A stretch of DNA of 64,000 bases from Myxococcus stipitatus (GCF_021412625.1 NZ_JAKCFI010000009.1:186001-250000); one strand, 5' to 3'. Positions 18,697 to 27,883 are shown, numbered from the stretch's first letter. The notes: generated by a model not told the origin, from the letters alone. Numbers and translations are program-made.

Positions 18697-19020
18697 CGCG
18701 CGCTCTCCTCGCCCGGAGGTCCAGGTCCACCAAGGTGGGCTCCAGGCGCGCATCAGGGGAGGTGGGCATACAGCCAGGGGCCCGTCCGCTCGCGCGCGCC
18801 AGGCGTCCCAGGGGGCATCTCCTTCCGGACAGCCGGAAGAGACTGCGGAGAGCCCCCTGTAAAAAGGAAAGGGCTGCCCCCATAAGCACCCCGCCCCTGC
18901 GATGCAAATGCGCGCATTCACTTGGGAACGCATCAGGCGCCACGTGGCATGCGCATTGCGAAGGAGCCTGCCGTGCCGCGACGAGGCGGCTCCCAACGTC
19001 CCCCTTCCCCGAGAGACGCC
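18697..19020. other. intergenic region between DUF1360 gene and sigma factor gene
   Basis: 324 bp of divergent control region. It contains a 7-bp hairpin (CTTCCGG 18822-18828 with CCGGAAG 18833-18839), an A-rich patch near 18859, and the sigma-54-like promoter described separately. I see no further gene. Confidence 0.6.
18945..18959 (+). promoter_or_regulatory. candidate sigma-54 promoter upstream of the sigma-32-type gene
   Basis: TGGCATG-CGCA-TTGC keeps the invariant GG (-24) and GC (-12) with the exact 10-bp spacing and differs from the TGGCACG-N4-TTGC consensus at one base. Predicted transcription would begin near 18971, 50 nt before the ATG at 19021. Sigma-54 control of alternative sigma genes is plausible in myxobacteria, which have many sigma-54 activators. 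This is a motif match only. Confidence 0.5.
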
Positions 19021-19905
19021 ATGCAGGACTCCTCCCACACCTCTTCCCCGGACTCCCTCTCCACGTACCTCTCGGAGATCAACCAGTACCCGTTGCTGAC
19101 GCAGCCGGCGGAGCAGGAGCTGTCGCGCCGCTACCGCAAGGGCGACCTGATGGCGGGCCACCAGCTGGTGACGTCCAACCTGCGCTTCGTGGTGAAGGTG
19201 GCCTACGAGTACCGCTCCTACGGCCTGAAGATGTCGGACCTCATCCAGGAGGCGAACATCGGCCTGATGAAGGCCGTGCAGAAGTTCGACCCGGACAAGG
19301 GCATCCGCCTCATCTCCTACGCGGTGTGGTGGATTCGCGCGTACATCCAGAACTGCATCCTGCGCAACTGGAGCCTGGTGAAGCTGGGCACGACGCAGGC
19401 GCAGCGCCGGCTGTTCTTCAGCCTGGCCCGAACGCGCCGCGAGCTGGAGCGCATGGGCGCCGGTGACGCCAGCCTCGTCAACGCGGAGGAGATTGCCCGG
19501 AAGCTCAACGTGAAGGCCTCCGAGGTGCGCGAGATGGAGCAGCGCATGGGCGGCAGGGACCTGTCGCTCGACGCGCCCGTGGGCGAGGACGGCGACGCCA
19601 CCCACCTGGACTTCGTCGAGTCCTCCTCCGCCTCCCACGAGGACGAGGTCGCGGACCGGCAGCAGGCGGGCCTCACCCGCGACCTGGTGCAGCGCGCCCT
19701 GCGCCGGCTGGACCCGCGCGAGCGCTTCATCATCGAGCACCGGGTGATGGGCGACTCGGAGATGACGCTCAGCGAGCTGGGTGACCACTTCGGCTTCTCC
19801 CGCGAGCGCGCCCGTCAGCTCGAGATTCGCGCCAAGGACAAGCTCAAGGCCGAGCTGACCCTGCTCATGTCCGACGCGGGCCTGGACGCCGCCGCGCTCT
19901 CCTGA
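19021..19905 (+). CDS. RNA polymerase sigma factor, sigma-32 (RpoH/SigB/SigC) group
   Basis: A 294-aa group 3 sigma factor. Region 1.2 is [15 protein letters not shown]. Region 2 holds [17 protein letters not shown] and the core-binding/-10 segment [18 protein letters not shown], then [20 protein letters not shown]. Region 4 ends in the helix-turn-helix [19 protein letters not shown]. The RpoH-box-like segment [15 protein letters not shown] is present. Myxococcus has several paralogues (SigB and SigC in development, RpoH in heat shock); I cannot tell which one this is. The ATG at 19021 opens the conserved N-terminus. A sigma-54-like promoter lies upstream and a strong terminator downstream. 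Confidence 0.93.
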   Translation: MQDSSHTSSPDSLSTYLSEINQYPLLTQPAEQELSRRYRKGDLMAGHQLVTSNLRFVVKVAYEYRSYGLKMSDLIQEANIGLMKAVQKFDPDKGIRLISYAVWWIRAYIQNCILRNWSLVKLGTTQAQRRLFFSLARTRRELERMGAGDASLVNAEEIARKLNVKASEVREMEQRMGGRDLSLDAPVGEDGDATHLDFVESSSASHEDEVADRQQAGLTRDLVQRALRRLDPRERFIIEHRVMGDSEMTLSELGDHFGFSRERARQLEIRAKDKLKAELTLLMSDAGLDAAALS

Positions 19906-19934
19906 CGCGCCTCCACCTCCCCCGCAGTGCCCGA

Positions 19935-19961
19935 AGCCACCGAGTCCCTCGGTGGCTTTCG
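19935..19961 (+). terminator. rho-independent-like terminator after the sigma factor gene
   Basis: AGCCACCGAG (19935-19944) pairs with CTCGGTGGCT (19948-19957) around a 3-nt loop, followed by a short TTTC tract. The 10-bp perfect stem is 30 nt past the stop codon of the sigma gene and separates it from the injection-system operon. Confidence 0.8.
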
Positions 19962-20467
19962 TCGTTCCAGGCGCCCGCAGAATCGCGCCCGCGGCCGAGA
20001 ATCCGGCCCGCGCGGTGTCGGCGCCTCGCGCACCCGCCCGCTCCACGCGCCCGACCTCCAGGGCCCTGCGCCCCGGAGCACGCCGCCGCCACCCCACCGG
20101 GTCGCTCGCGCGCGTGAGCGCTCGGGCGCCCGCCGCCCCTCGCGGAGGAGGACCCGACACATCCGCGGGCACGCCGGTCGCGAACCCCTCCCGGCCCCGC
20201 ATCCCCGTCGCGAGACAAAGACAGACGTCTCGAGTTCCAAAAGACATCCTCCCCAATAAGTCATACAAACCAGGCCCGGTTGACACACCCGGAGTCCCTG
20301 TTACTGTTTGATCATCCCAAGCGTCACACGACTCGACTGGGATTGAATGCGGCAAGGGCGGAGGATCCTCGGGATTCTCGCCCGCGAAGCCATCCCGGCG
20401 GCCCTCCGGGTCTCACTCCACGACGAACGAGACACGCGTCATACGGACGCGACTGCGAGGTCATGTC
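19962..20467 (+). promoter_or_regulatory. control region and leader of the eCIS operon
   Basis: About 500 bp with no credible gene. At 20280-20285 lies a perfect -35 hexamer TTGACA and, 16 bp further, TACTGT (20302-20307) as -10, a good sigma-A-type promoter. Predicted transcription starts near 20314, leaving a leader of about 150 nt before the first gene. The segment 20221-20340 is noticeably more AT-rich than its surroundings. The leader has GC-rich inverted repeats but no riboswitch that I recognise. Confidence 0.6.
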
Positions 20468-21070
20468 TTGGGAAAGCTTGGGTCCACCCTGGAGCTCATC
20501 CGCCAGCGTCTGGATGAGTTCATCCGCAACGCGGAGCCGACCCCACGCAACGAGCCGTGGGTCGTGCTGTCCAACCTCGAGGACAACCAGGGCAACCCCG
20601 CGACGACGGCGCGCAACGCGGTGGTGATGTTCCTGGCGAACCTGCAGCACGAGACCATCATCAGCACCTACAACCGCAACGTCCCCGTCTCGCCCGACGC
20701 GTACGGCATCATCGCGCCGCCGCTCTACATCGACCTGTACGTCCTCTTCTACGCCAACTTCATGGACCAGGCGTACCCGGTCGCGCTGGAGACCATCTCC
20801 CTGGTCATCAGCTACTTCCAGCAGACGCCGTGGTTCACCCAGCAGACCCTGCCGGGCCTGGACCCGGACATCGACAAGCTCACCTTCGAGTTCACCAACC
20901 TCGACCTGTTGGGCCTCAACCACCTGATGGGACTGGCCGGGGTGAAGTACCTGCCCTCCGTTCTCTACAAGGTCCGGATGATTCCCTACCGCGGCTCGGC
21001 CCAGCAGGCCCAGGTGCCGGCCGCCAAGGGCGTGGAGACCCCCGGCGAACCCAAGGGGGTGAAGTCATGA
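20468..21070 (+). CDS. eCIS tail terminator/cap, DUF4255 (Afp16/Pvc16-like)
   Basis: A 200-aa DUF4255 protein. The helix GSTLELIRQRLDEFIRN, then WVVLSNLED and the core PPLYIDLYVLFYANF plus SLVISYFQQTPWFT, are typical of the family. It caps the tube and sheath at the membrane-distal end and terminates length growth. I accept the TTG at 20468 because GAGG lies 7 nt upstream and the N-terminus aligns with family members; the ATG at 20463 is in another frame. It is the first gene of the injection-system operon and overlaps the next gene by 4 bp. Confidence 0.85.
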   Translation: MGKLGSTLELIRQRLDEFIRNAEPTPRNEPWVVLSNLEDNQGNPATTARNAVVMFLANLQHETIISTYNRNVPVSPDAYGIIAPPLYIDLYVLFYANFMDQAYPVALETISLVISYFQQTPWFTQQTLPGLDPDIDKLTFEFTNLDLLGLNHLMGLAGVKYLPSVLYKVRMIPYRGSAQQAQVPAAKGVETPGEPKGVKS

Positions 21071-22521
21071 AGCTCCCCCGGCGCGCCCACGAGCGGCTCC
21101 TCCAGGGCCCCACGCAGCTGCGTCGCTCGGACCTGCCGCGGCCCCTGGGCACCGAACCCGCCGCCGCGACGACGAACGAGGAGCAGCGTCCCCGCCGCTA
21201 TACCTACGAGCGGCTGGTGACGGTGGACCTGCGCCACACGTACTTCAACGCCTCCGACGGCCAGTGCCGCGGGCTCGTGCCCGCCCCCACCGCCGCGACC
21301 CGGGAGTGGATGCGGGATCTGGGGCTGCTCTTCCTCCAGGACGGCGCCAGCTTCTCGGTGCTGTACGACTTCAACCGCCGCGAACAGCTCCTCGCCGCGC
21401 TCGCGCGTCGACAGGGCGAGCGCCAGTGGTCCTGGCTGTCGTTCGTGCTCGTCCCCGACACGCCCTACTTCGTCAACTTCACGGACCTGCCCAGCGACTT
21501 CCAGCCGCTCGAGACGAACCTCTACTTCGACAACACCCAGGCGCACTTCGAGGGCTTTCCACCCGAGCCCTCGGACCAGGGGCTGCACTGCGCGGGCACC
21601 CCGCCCTCCGTCGCGCTGCTCAACCCCGGCGCGCAGGTGACGGCCGCCAGCGGCCTGGAGGTGGTGAAGGCCCAGCTCCAGGTGGTGCTCGTCAGCGACC
21701 AGGTCGACCGCGTCGTCGTCGACGATCTCGCGGGCGACCGGGTGCTCTGCAAGCCCTGCAGCATCCCCGTCGGCCTCCTCGCCGAACAGGCGCCCTACCT
21801 CATCACCTGCGGCCAGGTCCTCGACTACCGCGCGCACCACGAGCCGCCCGAACTGGAGGAGCGCCTGGGCCGGGTGGCCTACCTGGACCTGGTCTCCCTG
21901 CCGGAGGGCCGCTACGTCGTCCGCCAGCAGGACCGCGAGGGCCACACGCTGCACTCGGACACCGTCCTCTACACCCAGGCCTATCCGACGCCGCTGTGCT
22001 TCGTGAACCTGCTGCTGGTCAAGCCCGACGACTCTCTTTGCGGCCTGTATCCCGTGTGCGACCTAGAGCACGGGCCCGCCCTGGCGCGCATCGTCCCGCT
22101 CCAGCTCCAGCTGCGCTTCGAGCGACGCCAGACGCGCTGGGTCTACTACGCCATCCCTCCCAAGGGCGTGCGCTACGCCACGCTCGACCTCGCCGACACG
22201 GCGACGTCCGGCGCCGTCACCTTCTCCGGCCCCACCCCCGTGCGCGTGGCCGGCGCGGGCGAGGCCTACTGCTTCATCGCCGACTCGCGCCTCCCCCTCG
22301 AGGAGGTCTCCACCTTCCGCTTCGAGCTGAAGGGAGCGCGGGAGGCCGGCGCTCCGGAGCGCACGCTGATGGCCCGCGTGCCCGTGGCCAGCCCCGCGCT
22401 CGTGCTCCCGCGCGAGGGCGCGCCGCCAGGGCACCCCATCGCCACCCGCCCCCGTCCGGGGCCCCCGACAGACGGCCCCGCCGAGCAGCACGACTACTCG
22501 GACATCTACCTCAACCTCTGA
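21067..22521 (+). CDS. eCIS-associated protein of unknown function
   Basis: A 484-aa soluble protein without signal or membrane helix. The N-terminal segment RYTYERLVTVDLRHTYFNASDGQCRGLVPAPT and repeated beta-strand patterns suggest a multi-domain beta-sandwich. The last 40 residues are Pro/Gly-rich, ending HDYSDIYLNL. Its ATG lies in the 4-bp overlap with the cap gene and the sheath gene follows 32 nt later, so it is very likely made with the particle. I do not recognise an Afp/PVC counterpart. Candidates are an assembly factor, a tail-cap accessory or an unrecognised fibre-like part. Confidence 0.8.
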   Translation: MKLPRRAHERLLQGPTQLRRSDLPRPLGTEPAAATTNEEQRPRRYTYERLVTVDLRHTYFNASDGQCRGLVPAPTAATREWMRDLGLLFLQDGASFSVLYDFNRREQLLAALARRQGERQWSWLSFVLVPDTPYFVNFTDLPSDFQPLETNLYFDNTQAHFEGFPPEPSDQGLHCAGTPPSVALLNPGAQVTAASGLEVVKAQLQVVLVSDQVDRVVVDDLAGDRVLCKPCSIPVGLLAEQAPYLITCGQVLDYRAHHEPPELEERLGRVAYLDLVSLPEGRYVVRQQDREGHTLHSDTVLYTQAYPTPLCFVNLLLVKPDDSLCGLYPVCDLEHGPALARIVPLQLQLRFERRQTRWVYYAIPPKGVRYATLDLADTATSGAVTFSGPTPVRVAGAGEAYCFIADSRLPLEEVSTFRFELKGAREAGAPERTLMARVPVASPALVLPREGAPPGHPIATRPRPGPPTDGPAEQHDYSDIYLNL

Positions 22522-22553
22522 ACCCCGCAGCCCACCCGGAAGAGAGAAGCCCG

Positions 22554-24104
22554 ATGCCCATCAGACCCGCTCGAAAGACCCCTGGCGTCTATGTCACGGA
22601 GTTGGACGCCTTCCCGCCCTCCATCGTCGGTATCCAGACCGCCGTTCCCGCCTTCATCGGCTACACCCAGACGGCCACGCTCAGCGGCAAGCCCATCCTC
22701 AACAAGCCGGTGCGCATCAGCTCGCTGGCGGACTACGAGCAGATCTTCGGCGGCGCGCCGGACCCCAAGTTCATCCTCACGGAGGTCACCGACACCAACA
22801 AGCAGCAGTCCGGCGACTACGACTTCAAGATCTTCGACACCGCCGCCGCCGTCTGGAAGTACTACGACCTGGTGCCCGCGACGGGCACGAAGTTCGTCCT
22901 CTACAACAGCCTGCGGCTGTTCTACGCGAACGGCGGCGGCACCGCGTACATCGTCTCCGTGGGCGACTACAGCGGCTCGCTGGACGCCGCCAAGCTGGAG
23001 GAGGGCCTGACCATCATCTCCGAGCAGGTGGGCCCCACCATGCTCGTCGTGCCGGACGCGGTGAACCTGCCCACGTCCTCCGACTACGGGAAGATCGCCA
23101 CCGCCATGCTCAACCAGTGCGGCACGCTCAAGGACCGCGTCGCGGTGCTGGACGTGTACGGCGGCGGCACCGTCACCCAGGCCACCCTGGAGACCGTGGA
23201 GACGGACTTCCGCACCCTGGTGGGCAGCAAGAACCTCAACTACGGCATGGCCTACCTGCCCTTCCTGCACACCACGGTGCAGGAGGTGAGCGACTTCGAC
23301 TACACCAACATCGAGACGACGCAGCAGCTCCAGGACATCCTCAAGCTGGAGAGCGCCAACCTCTACGCGACCAACACCGCGCGCAAGAGCGCCGTGGACG
23401 CGGACATCATGAAGATTGGCACGCTCACCGACCCGGCGGAAATCCAGGCGCTCAACCAGAACCTGACCGCCGCGCTGCCGCTGCTGACGGACATGCTGCG
23501 CATCATCTCCCGCAAGGACGACGTGCTGCCCGCCAGCGGCGCCATGGCGGGCGTCTACACGTGGAACGACTCCAACCGGGGCGTGTGGAACGCGCCGGCC
23601 AACGTCAGCCTCGCCAGCGTCACCAGCACCACGCTCAAGCTCAACAACACGCAGCAGGAGAACCTCAACGTCCCGGTGGACGGCAAGGCCATCAACGCCC
23701 TGCGCGAATTCGTGGGCCGGGGCACCGTGGTCTGGGGCGCGCGCACGCTCGACGGCAACAGCAACGACTGGCGCTACATCCAGGTGCGCCGCACGCTCGT
23801 CTACGTGGAGCAGTCCATCAAGAGCGCGCTGGACCGCTTCGTGTTCGCCGCCAACGACGGCAACACCTGGGCGTCCGTGGTCTCCATGGTGTCCAGCTTC
23901 CTCCAGGGGCTGTGGTCCCAGGGGGGCCTGCTGGGCGCCACCGCGTCGGACGCGTTCAGCGTGGAGTGCGGCCTGGGCAGCACCATGACGGCCCAGGACG
24001 TGCTGGAGGGCTACATGGTCGTGCAGGTCACCCTGCAGATGATCCGCCCGGCCGAATTCATCGAGCTGACCTTCAAGCAGAAGATGGAAGGCGCCAGCGC
24101 CTGA
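22554..24104 (+). CDS. eCIS contractile sheath protein (Afp2-4/Pvc2-4-like)
   Basis: A 516-aa phage-tail-sheath family protein. It begins with the conserved RKTPGVYVTELDAFPPSIVGI arm followed by TAVPAFIGYT, and ends with the C-terminal domain WRYIQVRRTLVYVEQSIK, then LRPxE-like MIRPAEFIELTFKQK. These subunits form the outer cylinder whose contraction drives the inner tube through the target membrane. Only one sheath gene is present, whereas Afp and PVC have three. The ATG at 22554 follows a GAGAG ribosome site. Confidence 0.95.
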   Translation: MPIRPARKTPGVYVTELDAFPPSIVGIQTAVPAFIGYTQTATLSGKPILNKPVRISSLADYEQIFGGAPDPKFILTEVTDTNKQQSGDYDFKIFDTAAAVWKYYDLVPATGTKFVLYNSLRLFYANGGGTAYIVSVGDYSGSLDAAKLEEGLTIISEQVGPTMLVVPDAVNLPTSSDYGKIATAMLNQCGTLKDRVAVLDVYGGGTVTQATLETVETDFRTLVGSKNLNYGMAYLPFLHTTVQEVSDFDYTNIETTQQLQDILKLESANLYATNTARKSAVDADIMKIGTLTDPAEIQALNQNLTAALPLLTDMLRIISRKDDVLPASGAMAGVYTWNDSNRGVWNAPANVSLASVTSTTLKLNNTQQENLNVPVDGKAINALREFVGRGTVVWGARTLDGNSNDWRYIQVRRTLVYVEQSIKSALDRFVFAANDGNTWASVVSMVSSFLQGLWSQGGLLGATASDAFSVECGLGSTMTAQDVLEGYMVVQVTLQMIRPAEFIELTFKQKMEGASA

Positions 24105-24169
24105 TTCATCCATCCGCTCGCGTCCCCTTCAAACCCAAACACGTCACTATCTGAGCGAGGAACACCACC

Positions 24170-24622
24170 ATGGCAGGAGAAGTCCAGAACGACATCTGGC
24201 CGTTGCCGAAATTCTATTTCTCCGTCCAACTGGGAGACGACACGTCCGTCAGCTTCCAGGAGGTCGACGGGCTGGAGACCGAAACGCAGGTCATCGAATA
24301 CCGCCACGGCAACAGCCCCAGCTTCTATCCCATCAAGATGCCCGGCCTGGGGAAGGTGGGCAACGTGCGGCTGCGCAAGGGCATCTTCGTCAACGATGCG
24401 CGCTTCTGGGATTGGTACAACGAAATCAAGATGAACACCATCGCCCGGCGCACGGTCATCATCAGCCTGCTGGACGAGCAGGGCGCGCCGAAGATGACGT
24501 GGACGCTGAACAACGCGTGGCCCACGAAGCTGTCCGGCACGGACCTGAAGTCCGAGGGCAACGAGGTCGCGGTGGAGACGCTCGAGGTCGCCTTCGAGAC
24601 GCTGGTCGTCGCCGCGCCGTAA
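24170..24622 (+). CDS. eCIS inner tube protein (T4 gp19-like, Afp1/5-like)
   Basis: A 150-aa tube protein. The pattern WPLPKFYFSVQLGDDTSVSFQEVDGLETE, then YRHGNSP and LRKGIFVNDARFWDWYNEI, is diagnostic of the gp19/CIS tube family. Hexamers stack to form the rigid inner tube. It follows the sheath gene by 65 bp with AGGAACACC as ribosome site. The second copy at 24648 is divergent in sequence and probably sits at the baseplate end. Confidence 0.95.
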   Translation: MAGEVQNDIWPLPKFYFSVQLGDDTSVSFQEVDGLETETQVIEYRHGNSPSFYPIKMPGLGKVGNVRLRKGIFVNDARFWDWYNEIKMNTIARRTVIISLLDEQGAPKMTWTLNNAWPTKLSGTDLKSEGNEVAVETLEVAFETLVVAAP

Positions 24623-24647
24623 GTCGCCTCGAGCCCCGAGCTCCGCC

Positions 24648-25178
24648 ATGTCCGAACCGTACTATCCGCCTCCGGCGTTCTACTTCAGCGTGTCCCTGCT
24701 CGGCTCCGCGACGCTGCTCGCGGCGGCGAGCGACCTGGACGCCTCCTTCCAGGAGGTCTCCGGCATCGAGGCGCACTGGGAGACGGAGGACGTCGCCGAG
24801 GGGGGAGAGAACCGCTTCACCCACAAGCTGCCCAAGCCCGCGAAGTACTCCAACCTGGTGCTCAAGCGGGGCGTGGTGACGCGGGACTCGTTCCTGGCGG
24901 AGTGGTTCGGCCAGAGCGTGGGCTCGGGGCTGTCGCTGCCGTTGTTGCCACAGAACATCCTCGTCCTGCTGCTCAACGAGGAGGGGCTGCCGCTGGTGGC
25001 CTGGGGCTTCGTCAACGCCTGGCCCCTGAAGTGGGAGGTGTCCCCCATGCGCTCGCAGGAGAACCGCATCCTCACCGAGTCGCTGGAGCTGTCCTACAAC
25101 TACTTCGAGCGCGTGAACCTGGGCAGCCCGGCCTCCGTGGCCGTGAAGCTGGCCCAGCTCACCGCCCGGCTGACGTGA
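24648..25178 (+). CDS. second eCIS tube protein, baseplate-proximal initiator
   Basis: A 176-aa paralogue of the tube protein: PPAFYFSVSLLG, FQEVSGIEAHWETEDVAEGG, KLPKPAKYSNLVLKRGVV and WPLKWEVSPM. In Afp and PVC the divergent extra tube copies form the layer between hub and main tube, so this is probably the initiator ring. The C-terminus has an extra 20-residue helix (SPASVAVKLAQLTARL). It lies 25 bp after the first tube gene in the same operon. Confidence 0.9.
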   Translation: MSEPYYPPPAFYFSVSLLGSATLLAAASDLDASFQEVSGIEAHWETEDVAEGGENRFTHKLPKPAKYSNLVLKRGVVTRDSFLAEWFGQSVGSGLSLPLLPQNILVLLLNEEGLPLVAWGFVNAWPLKWEVSPMRSQENRILTESLELSYNYFERVNLGSPASVAVKLAQLTARLT

Positions 25179-25191
25179 GGCGAAGCGTCCC

Positions 25192-25383
25192 ATGCCCCTG
25201 GAGGTGAACGAGATTGGCATCCAGCTGCGCGTGCGCGACGGCGCGGACGCGTCCTCGTCCGACAAGCCGAGCACGCCCGTGGGTGACTGCGGCTGCTCCG
25301 ACGAGAAGAAGGAGCGCCAGGCGATGGTGGAGGAGTGCCTGCGCCGCGTCCTCCAGGTCCTCAGGGCCCGACAGGAGCGCTAG
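25192..25383 (+). CDS. small eCIS protein, DUF5908 (Afp6/Pvc6-like)
   Basis: A 63-aa protein starting MPLEVNEIGIQLRV, the N-terminal signature of DUF5908 found in most eCIS clusters. A central CGCSDEKKE segment is followed by a basic helix (ECLRRVLQVLRARQE). Its structural role is not settled; the family always lies between tube and LysM hub genes. There are 13 nt to the preceding gene and 2 nt to the next. Confidence 0.8.
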   Translation: MPLEVNEIGIQLRVRDGADASSSDKPSTPVGDCGCSDEKKERQAMVEECLRRVLQVLRARQER

Positions 25384-25385
25384 CG

Positions 25386-26087
25386 ATGGGGTTCTCCGGC
25401 AGCCTCGAGAAGATGATGGTCATCGCCTACCAGAAGCCGGACTTCACGTCGGAGGTGGGCCGCTACGTCGTGTACATCAATCCGGCGTCGTACTCGCACA
25501 CGTTCTGCGTGAAGTACAACGACGTGCAGGCGCAGGGCAGCAGCGGCGGCTCGTCGGAGTTCAACCGCATCCCCCCCGACACCGTGGAGCTGGAGCTGGT
25601 GTTCGACGGCACCGGCGTGGTGCCCAGCCCGCTGCCCGGGCTGATGCCCTTCACCGAGGACGGCATCGCCGACCAGGTGGCGAAGTTCAAGACCCTGGTC
25701 TTCACCTACAACGGCAACATCCACAGCCCCAACTACCTCAAGCTGTCGTGGGGCTCGTTCCTGTTCAAGTGCAAGCTGCAGAAGCTGAGCATGAACTACA
25801 CGCTCTTCAAGCCGGACGGCACGCCGCTGCGCGCCCGGGCCAAGGGCACGTTCCTCGGCTACAACGACGAGGTGGAGCTGGCGCTCAAGGCGCGCATGAG
25901 CTCCCCGGACCTGACGCACGTGCGCACGGTGCAGGCCGGGGACACGCTGCCGCTCATGTGCTACCGCATCTACGGCACCAGCGCGCCCTACCTCGACGTG
26001 GCCCGGGTGAACGAGCTGGCTGACTTCCGGCAGCTCGCCGTGGGCACGCGGCTGTTGTTCCCGCCGCTGCGGGAGACGCTGGGATGA
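25386..26087 (+). CDS. eCIS hub/LysM protein (Afp7/Pvc7-like)
   Basis: A 233-aa protein. Residues 1-175 are a tube-like beta domain (SSEFNRIPPDTVELELVFDGTG and FKTLVFTYNGNIHSPNYLKLSWG). Residues 180-230 are a LysM domain (HVRTVQAGDTLPLMCYRIYG, ending VGTRLLFPP). Homologues link the inner tube to the spike, equivalent to T4 gp53/gp48 roles. It overlaps the spike gene by 4 bp. Confidence 0.92.
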   Translation: MGFSGSLEKMMVIAYQKPDFTSEVGRYVVYINPASYSHTFCVKYNDVQAQGSSGGSSEFNRIPPDTVELELVFDGTGVVPSPLPGLMPFTEDGIADQVAKFKTLVFTYNGNIHSPNYLKLSWGSFLFKCKLQKLSMNYTLFKPDGTPLRARAKGTFLGYNDEVELALKARMSSPDLTHVRTVQAGDTLPLMCYRIYGTSAPYLDVARVNELADFRQLAVGTRLLFPPLRETLG

Positions 26088-27883
26088 CGACGCCCTCGCC
26101 GCTGACGAACGAGGGGGCGCTGACCACCTTCGTCATCAAGTCCAACGGGGAGCGCATCCCCACCACGTGTCAGGTCGTCTCCGTGGACACGTGGCTCTCG
26201 GTCAACAAGCTGCCGCGCGCGCGCCTCGTCCTCTTCGACGGGCAGGCGTCCACCGGCACCTTCCCGCTCAGCGCCGCCGACACGTTCCTGCCCGGGGCGA
26301 AGGTGAGCATCGCCGCCGGCTACGACGGCGAGAACACCGTCGTCTTCGAGGGCGTGGTGTGCCGGCAGGGCCTGGAGATCGACACCTCGTCGGGGTCGAA
26401 GCTGGTGGTGGAGCTGACCGACGCGGCGCTGAAGATGACGCTGGAGCGCAAGAGCGGCTTCTTCGAGAAGCTGAAGGACAGCGAGCTCATCGCGAAGCTG
26501 CTGTCGCGCAACGGGCTGTCGGGCGACGTGGAGGCCACCACCGTCGTCCACGAGGAGATCCTCCAGTACTACGCCACCGACTGGGACCTGATGGTGACGC
26601 GCGCGCAGCTCAACGGCCTGCTGGTGATGGCGAACGGTGGCCGGGTGGTGGTGGCGAAGCCGGACACCTCGAAGGCGCCGGTGCTGGCGGTGAAGTACGG
26701 CGAGTCCATCCTCGACCTGCAGACGGAGATGGACGCCACCACGCAGCTGGCGTCCTCGGCCATCAAGGGCGTGAGCTGGGACGCGGAGACCCAGAAGCTG
26801 CTGGAGGCGGGGCCGGGTTCGGTCCCCGTCCAGGAGCAGGGCAACGTGACGTCCGCCAGGCTGGCGGAGGTCTTCGGCGCGAAGAAGGTCGCGCTCCAGA
26901 CGGGCGCGGAGCTCCAGACGGGCGACCTCCAGACGTGGGCGTCCGCGGAGCTGCTCAAGTCGAAGCTGTCGAAGATTCGCGGCACGGTGCGGTTCCATGG
27001 CAGCGCGCTGGCGCGCGTGGGCGCCATGCTCGAGCTGGGCGGGCTGGGGCCGCGCTTCAACGGCGTGGCCTTCATGAGCGGCGTGCACCACCACATCGAG
27101 GACGGGGTGTGGTTGACGTCCGTGGACTTCGGCCTGTCCGCGCGCTGGTACACCGCCGAGACGCAGGACATCGCCGCGCCGGACGCCTCCGGGCAGCTGC
27201 CCCCCATCAAGGGCCTGCAGACGGGCATCGTGAAGCAGGTGGCGAAGGACCCGGATGGCGAGTTCCGGGTGCTGGTGGGGCTGCCGCTGTTCCAGGAGCC
27301 GAGCCAGGGCGTCTGGGCGCGGCTGGGGACCTTCTACGCCTCCAGCGGCGTGGGCGCGTTGTTCTACCCGGAGGTGGACGACGAGGTGGTGGTGGGCTTC
27401 ATGAACGAGGACCCGCGCGCCCCCGTCATCCTCGGCGCGGTGTACGGCAAGAAGCACGCGACGCCATCTCCGCCCGCCCCTGAGAACACCCGCAAGGCCA
27501 TCGTCACCCGCAGCAAGCTGGAGCTGTCCTTCGACGACGAGAAGAAGGTCGTCTCCGTGAAAACCCCTGGTGGCCACCTGTTGGAGCTGGATGACGCCTC
27601 CGGCGCCATCACCGTCAAGGACAGCAACGGCAACAGCCTGGTGCTGGGCAAGAGCGGCGTCACGCTGGACAGCGCCAAGGACCTGAAGGTGAGCGCCAAG
27701 GGGAACGTGTCGGTGGCCGCGGGCGGGAACCTGTCGCTGGAGGCCACCGGCAACGTGACGGTGAAGGGCGTGCAGGTGACGCAGACCGCGTCGATGAAGT
27801 TCTCCGCCAGCGGAAGCACGCAGGCCGAGCTGACCTCCAGCGGCGTGCTCACCGTGCGCGGCTCGCTGGTGAAGATCAACTGA
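26084..27883 (+). CDS. eCIS spike protein, VgrG-like (Afp8/Pvc8)
   Basis: A 599-aa spike. The N-terminal gp27-like hub occupies residues 1-360. An OB-fold (GIVKQVAKDPDGEFRVLVGLP, then WARLGTFYASSGVGALFYPEVDDEVVVGF) follows at 380-470. The C-terminal triple-stranded beta-helix has short repeats such as SAKGNVSVAAGGNLSLEA up to residue 599. The trimer carries the PAAR tip encoded next. It starts in a 4-bp overlap with the LysM gene. Confidence 0.95.
   Translation: MTTPSPLTNEGALTTFVIKSNGERIPTTCQVVSVDTWLSVNKLPRARLVLFDGQASTGTFPLSAADTFLPGAKVSIAAGYDGENTVVFEGVVCRQGLEIDTSSGSKLVVELTDAALKMTLERKSGFFEKLKDSELIAKLLSRNGLSGDVEATTVVHEEILQYYATDWDLMVTRAQLNGLLVMANGGRVVVAKPDTSKAPVLAVKYGESILDLQTEMDATTQLASSAIKGVSWDAETQKLLEAGPGSVPVQEQGNVTSARLAEVFGAKKVALQTGAELQTGDLQTWASAELLKSKLSKIRGTVRFHGSALARVGAMLELGGLGPRFNGVAFMSGVHHHIEDGVWLTSVDFGLSARWYTAETQDIAAPDASGQLPPIKGLQTGIVKQVAKDPDGEFRVLVGLPLFQEPSQGVWARLGTFYASSGVGALFYPEVDDEVVVGFMNEDPRAPVILGAVYGKKHATPSPPAPENTRKAIVTRSKLELSFDDEKKVVSVKTPGGHLLELDDASGAITVKDSNGNSLVLGKSGVTLDSAKDLKVSAKGNVSVAAGGNLSLEATGNVTVKGVQVTQTASMKFSASGSTQAELTSSGVLTVRGSLVKIN

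Noticed and set aside
20280-20627. A 115-codon plus-strand open frame before the cap gene
   Set aside because: It starts inside the predicted promoter, overlaps the DUF4255 gene in another frame and lacks a ribosome site and family features.
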